A DNA stretch of 64,000 nucleotides from Pseudonocardia kunmingensis (GTDB lineage: Bacteria > Actinomycetota > Actinomycetes > Mycobacteriales > Pseudonocardiaceae): positions 310,001-374,000 of the forward strand of contig NZ_VFPA01000005.1 of the NCBI RefSeq assembly GCF_006716445.1, written 5' to 3'. Below, one piece after another: positions 30,240-37,463 of this stretch (position 1 is the first letter of the stretch; each line of letters begins with the position of its first letter). Made by a program: the position numbers and the translations under genes. The notes below the pieces were generated by a model that worked only from the letters and a program-made list of their open reading frames with translations, ran no database searches and was not told the DNA's origin.

Positions 30240-31469
30240 ATGGGCCGCGTGTACCGCGTGGATTCCGAGGTGGGCGTGCTGCGGCAGGTGATCCTGCACC
30301 GGCCGGGCCTCGAGCTGAAGCGGCTGACCCCGGGCAACCGGGAGCGCCTGCTGTTCGACGACGTGCTGTGGGTGGCCCGGGCGCAGGAGGAGCACGACCG
30401 GTTCGCGGCCCTCCTGCGCGACCGCGGGGTGGCCGTGCACCTGTTCGGCGACCTGCTGCGCGCGACGCTGGAGATCCCGGAGGCGCGCAAGCACGTCCTG
30501 GACCGGATCTTCGACGACCGGGTGTACGGGCCGCTCGCGATCGACGCACTGCGCAACTGCGTCGACGCGATGGATCCCGACACCCTGGCCGACCACCTCG
30601 TCGGCGGGATCACGAAGCGGGAGGTCCTGGACCGGATCCCGGAGCCGCGCTCGATCGCCTTCCACGTGCTCGACGCCGACGACTTCGTCCTCGAGCCACT
30701 GCCCAACCACCTCTACACGCGCGACACGTCGGCGTGGATCCACGGCGGCGTGGCGATCAACAGCATGCGCAAGAAGGCACGCATGCGCGAGACGGTGCAC
30801 TACGAGGCCGTCTACCGCTGGCACCCGCTGTTCGCCGACGCGGACTACGCCGTCTGGTCCGAGGGCGCGGTCAACGGGCCCGCCACCACCGAGGGCGGCG
30901 ACATGCTGGTCCTCGGCGACGGCGCGGTGCTCGTCGGGCTGTCCGAGCGCACCACCCCGCAGGGCGTCGAACGCCTCGCCCGGCGGCTGTTCGCCGGCGG
31001 CGAGGTCGACCGGATCGTCGCGCTGCGGATGCCGCAGACCCGCGCGTTCATGCACCTCGACACGGTGCTCACGATGGTCGACCCCGAGACGTTCGTGCAG
31101 TACGCGGGGCTCGGGATGCTCCCGGCGTACACGATCCGGCCCGGTGACAGCGAGAAGGAGCTGCACCTCACCGACCACCGGCCCGACGACATGCACCGCG
31201 CCATCGCCGACGCGCTGCGCCTGCCCGCGCTCCGCGTGCTCACCCCCGCGCAGGACGTGCACTCCGCGGAGCGCGAGCAGTGGGACGACGGCTGCAACAC
31301 CCTCGCCGTCGCGCCGGGCGTCGTGGTCACCTACGAGCGCACCGTCACCACCAACCGGTACCTGCGCCGCAACGGCATCGAGGTGCTCGACGTGCCGGGC
31401 GGGGAGCTGGGTCGCGGCCGCGGCGGACCGCGGTGCATGAGCTGCCCGGTCGTGCGGGACCCCGCGTGA
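30240..31469 (+). CDS. arcA: Arginine deiminase
   Basis: Hydrolyses arginine to citrulline and ammonia. The 409-residue protein has VDSEVGVLRQVILHRPG, NHLYTRDTSAWI, the FMHLDTVLTMVD His-Asp motif and the catalytic Cys in GGPRCMSCPV at the C-terminus. Family length is normal. No arcB, arcC or arcD is adjacent, so ATP generation by the full deiminase pathway is not evident here. It overlaps the next gene by four bases (GTGA). Confidence 0.95.
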   Translation: MGRVYRVDSEVGVLRQVILHRPGLELKRLTPGNRERLLFDDVLWVARAQEEHDRFAALLRDRGVAVHLFGDLLRATLEIPEARKHVLDRIFDDRVYGPLAIDALRNCVDAMDPDTLADHLVGGITKREVLDRIPEPRSIAFHVLDADDFVLEPLPNHLYTRDTSAWIHGGVAINSMRKKARMRETVHYEAVYRWHPLFADADYAVWSEGAVNGPATTEGGDMLVLGDGAVLVGLSERTTPQGVERLARRLFAGGEVDRIVALRMPQTRAFMHLDTVLTMVDPETFVQYAGLGMLPAYTIRPGDSEKELHLTDHRPDDMHRAIADALRLPALRVLTPAQDVHSAEREQWDDGCNTLAVAPGVVVTYERTVTTNRYLRRNGIEVLDVPGGELGRGRGGPRCMSCPVVRDPA

Positions 31470-32875
31470 CGGACCTGCCCCCGCTCGAGGGCGCCGGACT
31501 CGAGGGCACCGGACTCGAGGGCACCGGGCTCGAGGGCACCCTGCACCGCGACCTCGCCACCCGGGAGCGCTACGCCTCCGACGCCGGTCGCATCGCCACC
31601 GGGCTCCCGGCCGCCGTCCTGCGTCCCGGCTCCGCCGCGGACGTCGCGCGGGTGGTCGGGCACTGCAGGCGCCACGGCGTGCCGGTCGCCGCGCGCGGGC
31701 TGGGCACCACCACCGGTGGCCAGTCGCTCGTGCCCGGCGGCGTCGTCGTCGACACCCGCGCGCTGGCCGGGGTCCGCGCGGTCGGTGCCGACCACGCGAC
31801 CGTCGGCGCGGGCACCACCTGGCTGGAGCTCGCCCGCGCCGCCGACGCCCGCGGCCTCGCCATCCCGGTGGCCACCGGATACCTCGGCCTCACCGTCGGC
31901 GGCACCCTCTCGGTGGGCGGGATCCCGCCGGCGATCGCGACGGGGGCCCAGGTCGACCACGTCCGCGAGCTGGAGGTCGTCACCGGCGACGGCGTCCTGC
32001 GCCGCTGCTCGCCGTCGGCGGAGCCCGAGCTGTTCGAGGCCGTCCTCGCCGGGCTCGGCCAGTTCGGGATCATCACCGGGGCCACGGTCGGGCTCGTCCC
32101 CGCGCCGGCCCGGGTGCGCGGCTACTCCATCCCCTACGCCGACCCGGCCGCGTTCTTCGCCGACCTGCGCACCCTCGTGCGCCGCGGCGAGGTCAGCGAG
32201 GTGTACGGCGACTGGTGGCGGCCCGGCGAGGCGGGCGAGGTGCACCACCTCAACGCGTTCGTGTTCGCCGGGGCGCACGAGGAGATCGACGACGCGCACG
32301 TCCTGCGCGGGCTGAGCGTCGGGCCGGGTGCGGCGACCGTCCGCGGGGCCGGGTACCTGGAGCACGTCTGCCGCATCGACGACGCCGTCGCCGACCTGCG
32401 CGCCGAGCTGGGCTGGGACGCGCTCGTCAAGCCGTGGGTCACCGTGTGGCTGCCCGACGCCGGCGTCGAGGCGGCCGTCGGGGACGTGCTGGGCGACCTC
32501 GCCCCGCACGACGTCGGCGTCGGCGGGTTCGTGCTGCTCTACAGCCACCACCGCGCCGCCTTCACGCGCCCGTCGCTGCGCCTGCCCGCACCGGACGGCA
32601 GCGAGCTGGTGCACCTGTTCACCGTCATGACCGCCGGGCCACCGGGCGCCGACGCCGGGTTCGCGGCGGCGATGCGGGAGCGCAACCGCCGCGTCGTCGA
32701 GCGCGCGGTCGCGGCGGGCGGCACCCGCTACCCGATCGGCACGGTCGCCTACGGCCCCGCCGACTGGCGGGCCCACTACGGCGAGCGGTGGGAGCACCTG
32801 GCGGCCCTGAAGCGCCGCTACGACCCGGCCGGCGTCCTGACTCCCGGCCCCGGGGTGTTCGGTCCACGCCGGTGA
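31466..32875 (+). CDS. FAD-binding oxidoreductase (VAO / cytokinin-dehydrogenase-like)
   Basis: A 469-residue flavoprotein. The FAD-binding domain shows AAVLRPGSAADVARVVGHCR, RGLGTTTGGQSL, GAGTTWLELARAADARGLAI and LGLTVGGTLSVGG; the C-terminus ends RRYDPAGVLTPG. The usual GHS histidine for covalent FAD is Thr-Thr here, so FAD is probably bound non-covalently. The N-terminus holds four LEGTG-like repeats. Coupled translation with arcA suggests an amine or arginine-derived substrate, but this is inference. Confidence 0.8.
   Translation: MTDLPPLEGAGLEGTGLEGTGLEGTLHRDLATRERYASDAGRIATGLPAAVLRPGSAADVARVVGHCRRHGVPVAARGLGTTTGGQSLVPGGVVVDTRALAGVRAVGADHATVGAGTTWLELARAADARGLAIPVATGYLGLTVGGTLSVGGIPPAIATGAQVDHVRELEVVTGDGVLRRCSPSAEPELFEAVLAGLGQFGIITGATVGLVPAPARVRGYSIPYADPAAFFADLRTLVRRGEVSEVYGDWWRPGEAGEVHHLNAFVFAGAHEEIDDAHVLRGLSVGPGAATVRGAGYLEHVCRIDDAVADLRAELGWDALVKPWVTVWLPDAGVEAAVGDVLGDLAPHDVGVGGFVLLYSHHRAAFTRPSLRLPAPDGSELVHLFTVMTAGPPGADAGFAAAMRERNRRVVERAVAAGGTRYPIGTVAYGPADWRAHYGERWEHLAALKRRYDPAGVLTPGPGVFGPRR
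31484..31543 (+). repeat. Four in-frame 15-bp repeats (LEG[A/T]G)
   Basis: Units of CTCGAGGGCACCGGA, each with an XhoI-type CTCGAG, encode LEGAG-LEGTG-LEGTG-LEGTL at the extreme N-terminus, before the flavin domain. Confidence 0.85.
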
Positions 32876-32961
32876 GCACGCCCCCGCAGGCACCCGTGCG
32901 ACGCGTCCCACATGGGGGAAAGGTGCGGCGGGCCCCCGCCGGCGCGAGCTATCGTTCCTCG

Positions 32962-34146
32962 GTGACTTCCGTCGCGGAACGAACTCCGCTCCCCGACGAC
33001 TGGACGATGCTCGACGGCAGCGCGCAGCGCGTCGCGGTGGAGGTCCTGAGGTTCGGCCCGCTCCCCCGCGCGCAGCTCGCCCGCAGGCTCGGCCTGTCGC
33101 CCGGGTCGCTCACCCGGCTCACCCGCCCGCTGGTGGACTCCGGGCTGCTCGTCGAGGGCAGCCCGGAGAACGGCCCGGACGGGCCCGGACGGACCGGGCG
33201 CCCGTCGCTGCCGCTGGACATCCGGGCGTCCTCGCGCCGCTTCCTCGGGGTGAAGATCACCGGTGACGCGGTGTTCGCCGTGGTCACCGACCTGCGCGCC
33301 ACCGTGCTCGCCGAGCACACCGCGCCGCTGCCCGACCCCGGGCCGGCCGCCGTCGTGGCCGCCGTCGCCGACGTCGTGCGGCCGCTCCAGGCGGCGCACC
33401 CGGACGTGAGGGGCCTCGGCGTCGGGATCGGCGGCCTGGTCGTCGAGCGCCGCGACGTCGCCCGCGCCCACTTCCTGGGCTGGCGCGAGCCGGTGCGGCT
33501 CGCCGACCTCCTCGCCGCGGCCACCGGGCTCCCGACGGTCGTCGACAACGACGTGCGCGCGCTGACCGCCGCCGAGCACTGGTTCGGCCCCGGGCGGGGG
33601 ATGCGGTCGTTGCTCGTGATCACGATCGGAGCCGGTCTCGGGTGCGGCATCGTCGTGCACGACCGGGTGGTCGAGGGCGCCCACGGCGGCGGCGGGACGA
33701 TCGGCCACCGCCCGGTCGTCACGTGGGCGGTCTGCGAGGACGGCCACCGCGGCTGCGCCCACGGCCTGGTGTCCTCGCGTGCGATCTCCGGGGCCGTCGC
33801 CCAGGCGGTGGGCAGGCCGGTCACCTACGCGGAAGCGCTGCAGCTCGCTGCGGACGGCCACGCGGCCGCCCGCCGGGTGGTCGACGACGCGGCGGGTGCG
33901 CTCGGCGTGCTCGTCGCCGACGTCGCCACCCTCGTCGACCCCGAACTGGTGATCCTCACCGGCGACGGGATCGGCCTGGTGGAGGTCGCGCGCCCCGCGT
34001 TCGACACCGCCCTGCGGGAGAACCGCAAGGAGCCGCTCGCCCCACCGCGGGTCGACGTCCGCCCGTTCCCGTTCACCGAGTGGGCTCGCGGCGCCGCGGC
34101 CGTCGCCGTGCAGGAACACGTGCTCGGGGCGGCTGCGGCGACCTGA
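32962..34146 (+). CDS. ROK family transcriptional regulator
   Basis: A 394-residue protein: N-terminal winged helix (EVLRFGPLPRAQLARRLGLS) and a ROK sugar-kinase-like fold (GVGIGGLVVER, VDNDVRALTAAEHW, VITIGAGLGCGIV). The zinc motif CxCGxxGCxE is altered to CEDGHRGCAH, with Asp and His in place of a Cys and the Glu. It is convergent with a sugar ABC operon, so it is the likely repressor of the transporter/alpha-galactosidase genes. GTG at 32962 follows a TATCGT that could be a -10. Confidence 0.85.
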   Translation: MTSVAERTPLPDDWTMLDGSAQRVAVEVLRFGPLPRAQLARRLGLSPGSLTRLTRPLVDSGLLVEGSPENGPDGPGRTGRPSLPLDIRASSRRFLGVKITGDAVFAVVTDLRATVLAEHTAPLPDPGPAAVVAAVADVVRPLQAAHPDVRGLGVGIGGLVVERRDVARAHFLGWREPVRLADLLAAATGLPTVVDNDVRALTAAEHWFGPGRGMRSLLVITIGAGLGCGIVVHDRVVEGAHGGGGTIGHRPVVTWAVCEDGHRGCAHGLVSSRAISGAVAQAVGRPVTYAEALQLAADGHAAARRVVDDAAGALGVLVADVATLVDPELVILTGDGIGLVEVARPAFDTALRENRKEPLAPPRVDVRPFPFTEWARGAAAVAVQEHVLGAAAAT

Positions 34147-34149
34147 TCG

Positions 34150-34186
34150 CCGCCCGCGGGCCCCGCGCCCTCCCGGTCGCGGGCGG
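34150..34186. terminator. Hairpin between convergent ROK and sugar-binding genes
   Basis: CCGCCCGCG and CGCGGGCGG pair perfectly around a 19-base loop. It begins a few bases after the ROK stop and ends at the stop of the binding-protein gene, so it can serve both strands. Confidence 0.55.
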
Positions 34187-35551
34187 TCAGCCCTGCGTGA
34201 ACAGGGCGTTGACCTCGTCGTTCGCCGCGGTGAACGAGGACGGGTCCGCGCTGCCGGCCATCACCCGCTCCAACGCCGTGCCCATGATCTCGTCGACGTC
34301 GGCCGCGTGCTGCGCGGCCGGGAACGGGAACGCCGTGCCCTCCCGCAGGTGCCGGGTGAACGGCGTGATGTCCAGGCCGGACTCCGCGATGCGGGCCTCG
34401 GCCGCGGGCACCACGGACGCGATGGCCGGCACGACGACCCCGCCCTGGGCGACCACCGACTGGCACTCCGGCGAGGCGAGGTAGCGCACCCACTTCCAGG
34501 CGGCGCCCTTGTTCGGCGAGCCCGCCGAGATCGAGTCGGCCAGCGAGTTCGTCATCGCGGCGCGGTACCCCTGCGGGCCGATCGGCGTCGCGGCGGTGGC
34601 CAGCTCGATGCCGCCGAGCTTGGCGAACGTGGCGATGTTCCATGAGCCCTCGGTGACCAGCGCGACCCGGCCGGCCTGCATGAGCTGCGCAGGCTCGTTG
34701 CCGACCGCCTGCTCCACGGGCGGCATGTAGCCCTTGTCGATCAGGCTGCGCCACCAGGCGATCGTGTCCTGGAAGCGCGGGTCGTCGTAGTGGAAGTGGG
34801 TGCCCCACAGCGGCTTGTCGGTGTGGCTCCAGCCCAGGGTGGCGGTGTACATCGACCACTGCGTCTGGCCCGAGCCGCCGCCCGGCGGGTAGGAGATCCC
34901 GAGCCCGTAGGTCGCGACGTTGCGCGGGTCGAACCCCGGCTCGTCGCCGCGCACGCCGTTGACGTCGACGGACAGCCGGGCGAGGACGTCCTCGTAGGTG
35001 CCCCCGTCCTGCGGGTTCCAGGTGAGGTTCTGCATCTGCTCGGGGGTGATGCCGGCCTCGGCGGCCATCCCGGCGTTGTAGAAGATGCCGACGGCGTCGA
35101 AGTCCTTCGGCAGGCCGTAGCGCTTCCCGTCGTCGCCGACCCACAGGTCCCCGGTGCCCTCGACGAACTGGGACAGGTCCGGCCCGTCGCGGGCCACCAG
35201 CTCGTCGAGCGGCTCGATCAGCCCGCGCGCGGTGTAGTCGCCGTACTTGGAGGTGTGGTTCACGAACACGTCCGGGGCCGCGTTCGCGACGAACCCGGTG
35301 AGCATCCGCCCCCAGTAGTCGTCCCAGCCCACCTGCTCGATCGCGATGTCGATCTCGGGGTTGCGGGCCTCGAAGTCGTCCGCGCACTGCTGGTAGGCCG
35401 GCAGCTGGGTGGCGTCCCACATCCAGTAGGTGACCTCGCCGGTCTCGTTCCACCCGCCCCGTTCCGCGGGCGGGCGCTCGGCCGCGCAGGCCGGGACGAG
35501 CGCGACGGCGAGGGCCGCACCGAGCGCGGCGAGGGTGCGGGTGCGCGTCAT
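34187..35551 (-). CDS. Sugar ABC transporter substrate-binding lipoprotein
   Basis: A 454-residue solute-binding protein of the carbohydrate CUT1 class. The N-terminus has a signal with lipobox LVPAC (Cys about residue 22), so it is anchored outside the membrane. Typical segments are EVTYWMWDATQLPAYQQ, FEARNPEIDIAIEQVGWDDY and MQAGRVALVTEGSWNIATF. It is last in the operon, its ATG overlapping the upstream permease stop. Aromatic residues in the pocket region fit an oligosaccharide; alpha-galactosides are inferred from the linked GH36 gene. Confidence 0.9.
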   Translation of the reverse strand: MTRTRTLAALGAALAVALVPACAAERPPAERGGWNETGEVTYWMWDATQLPAYQQCADDFEARNPEIDIAIEQVGWDDYWGRMLTGFVANAAPDVFVNHTSKYGDYTARGLIEPLDELVARDGPDLSQFVEGTGDLWVGDDGKRYGLPKDFDAVGIFYNAGMAAEAGITPEQMQNLTWNPQDGGTYEDVLARLSVDVNGVRGDEPGFDPRNVATYGLGISYPPGGGSGQTQWSMYTATLGWSHTDKPLWGTHFHYDDPRFQDTIAWWRSLIDKGYMPPVEQAVGNEPAQLMQAGRVALVTEGSWNIATFAKLGGIELATAATPIGPQGYRAAMTNSLADSISAGSPNKGAAWKWVRYLASPECQSVVAQGGVVVPAIASVVPAAEARIAESGLDITPFTRHLREGTAFPFPAAQHAADVDEIMGTALERVMAGSADPSSFTAANDEVNALFTQG

Positions 35552-36504
35552 TTGATCCCCGAGAAGCCGATGGAGTCGACGATCTTGCGACCGAAGGCGA
35601 TGAACAGCAGGAGCACCGGCAGCGCCGCGATCAGCGTCGCGGCCATCAGACCGGGCCAGTCCGGGCCGGCGTTCGGGGTCTGCGAGCGGAACACGCCGAG
35701 CGCGACCGTGAGCGTCCGGACGCTGCGCTCGCTGCCCACCAGCAGCGGCCAGAAGTACTCGTTCCAGGCCTGCACGTACTGCAGCAGCGCGAGCGTGGTG
35801 ATCGGGCCCCAGCTCATCGGCACGATGATCCGGAAGAACGTCCGGACGTGCCCGGCGCCGTCCAGGCGCGCCGCCTCCTCGATCTCGCGGGGGATGCCGA
35901 GGAAGAACTGCCGCAGGAAGAACACCGCGAACGGCGTCATGAAGAAGAACGGGAGCACGATCGCGGCGTAGGTGTTGAGGATGCCCAGGTCGCGCATCAG
36001 CAGGAAGTTCGGCAGCTGCGTGAAGATCGGCGGCACCATCAGGGCGGTCAGGATCAGGAAGAACACCGTGTCCCGGCCCCGCCACTGCATGCGGGCGAAG
36101 GCGTACGCGGCGAGCGCCCCGAAGAACACCTGACCGGCGGTGATGAGCGCCGCGACGAGCACCGAGTTGCGCAGGTAGACCCAGAAGTCCACCGCCGACC
36201 CGGTCCCGCCCTCGGCCTGCGCCTCCTCGAGGGTGGCGAGCCCGAGCACGCGCCGGAACGCACCCCAGGTGAAGTCGACCGGCAGCCACGAGGTGCCTGC
36301 GGTGGCGAGCGTCGTGCCGTTGGACAGCGCGGTGCGCAGCATCCAGTAGAACGGGAACAGCGTGAGCGCGATGATCGCGACCAGGCAGGCCCAGGCCACG
36401 ACCCGGCCCGCGGTGAGGCGCCCGGCCTCCCGTCCCGGGGTGCGGCTGCCCGGGGTGCTGCCGGCCGGCGCGACGGTGTCGACAGCGTTGATCTCTGCGA
36501 CCAT
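35548..36504 (-). CDS. Sugar ABC transporter permease (MalG type)
   Basis: A 318-residue inner-membrane permease with six predicted helices and the EAA loop EEAARLDGAGHVRTFFRIIV that docks to the ATPase. AAGGAG lies a few bases before the ATG at 36504, supporting that start. An insert of about 25 residues (ATLEEAQAEGGTGSAVDF) lies between helices 1 and 2. No ATPase gene is in the operon; such CUT1 systems in actinomycetes share the MsiK ATPase encoded elsewhere. Confidence 0.92.
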   Translation of the reverse strand: MVAEINAVDTVAPAGSTPGSRTPGREAGRLTAGRVVAWACLVAIIALTLFPFYWMLRTALSNGTTLATAGTSWLPVDFTWGAFRRVLGLATLEEAQAEGGTGSAVDFWVYLRNSVLVAALITAGQVFFGALAAYAFARMQWRGRDTVFFLILTALMVPPIFTQLPNFLLMRDLGILNTYAAIVLPFFFMTPFAVFFLRQFFLGIPREIEEAARLDGAGHVRTFFRIIVPMSWGPITTLALLQYVQAWNEYFWPLLVGSERSVRTLTVALGVFRSQTPNAGPDWPGLMAATLIAALPVLLLFIAFGRKIVDSIGFSGIK

Positions 36505-36515
36505 CTGGCGCTCCT

Positions 36516-37463
36516 TCAGGAGAGGTCCGACTCGTTCGCGCGCATCAGCCGCAGCTGCACGAACGCGATGACGGACAGGATCACCAGCAGGACCACCGAC
36601 ACGGCCGAGGCGTAGCCGTAGTCCAGGCGCTGGAAGGCGAGGTCGAAGATGTAGTACTGGATCACCCGGGAGGCGTCGGCCGGGCCGCCCGCGGTCGTGA
36701 CGGCGACGGTGTCGAACACCTGGAACGAGCCGACGACCGTGATCACCAGGACCAGCGCGAGCACCGGGCGCAGCAGCGGCAGCGTGATCCGGCGGAACAT
36801 CTGCAGCTCGCTCGCGCCGTCCACGCGGCCGGCCTCGTAGAGCGTCCGCGGGATCATCACGAGCCCGGCGAAGATCAGCAGCGCGGTGTAGCCGAGGTGG
36901 CGCCAGGTGTTGACGAACGCGATCGTGGGGATCGCCCAGGCCTCGCTGCCGAAGAACGAGATCGGACCGAGCCCGACCCACCCGAGGACCTGGTTCACGA
37001 TCCCGATCTGCGCGTCGAGCATCCAGAACCACAACAGCGCGACCACGACGTTGGCCACGAGGTAGGGCAGCAGGACCAGCCCGCGGATCACGACCGAGCG
37101 GGTGAGCCGGTGCAGCAGCACCGCGAGCGCCACCGCGAGCACGGTCTGGAAGCCGATGTTGAGCACGACGTACCAGACCGTCACGGCCATCGCGTTCCAG
37201 AACGTCTCGTCGGCCAGCAGCCGCTGGTAGTTGGCCAGGCCGACGAACGAGCTGGTGGAGAAGAACTGGTAGTCGGTGAGGCTGAGCCACAGCCCGCGCA
37301 GCGAGGGCCAGAAGTAGAAGACGACGAACCCGAGCAGCGTCGGGGCGATGAACCCCAGCGCCACCCAGGTCTCGCGGGTGTTGCCCGAGCGACGGGCGGC
37401 GGCGGGAGCGCCGGACACCGGCGCGCCGGCCGCGGGCGCCGCCGTCGTCGTCCCGGCGGTCAC
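36516..37463 (-). CDS. Sugar ABC transporter permease (MalF type)
   Basis: A 315-residue permease with six helices, an Ala/Pro-rich cytoplasmic start, and the docking loop YEAGRVDGASELQMFRRITL. It pairs with the MalG-type permease encoded eleven bases downstream. The GTG at 37463 overlaps the alpha-galactosidase stop as GTGA, so glycosidase and transporter are made from one message. Confidence 0.92.
   Translation of the reverse strand: MTAGTTTAAPAAGAPVSGAPAAARRSGNTRETWVALGFIAPTLLGFVVFYFWPSLRGLWLSLTDYQFFSTSSFVGLANYQRLLADETFWNAMAVTVWYVVLNIGFQTVLAVALAVLLHRLTRSVVIRGLVLLPYLVANVVVALLWFWMLDAQIGIVNQVLGWVGLGPISFFGSEAWAIPTIAFVNTWRHLGYTALLIFAGLVMIPRTLYEAGRVDGASELQMFRRITLPLLRPVLALVLVITVVGSFQVFDTVAVTTAGGPADASRVIQYYIFDLAFQRLDYGYASAVSVVLLVILSVIAFVQLRLMRANESDLS

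Noticed and set aside
30240-31469. Complete arginine deiminase energy pathway
   Set aside because: No ornithine carbamoyltransferase, carbamate kinase or antiporter gene is linked to arcA here.
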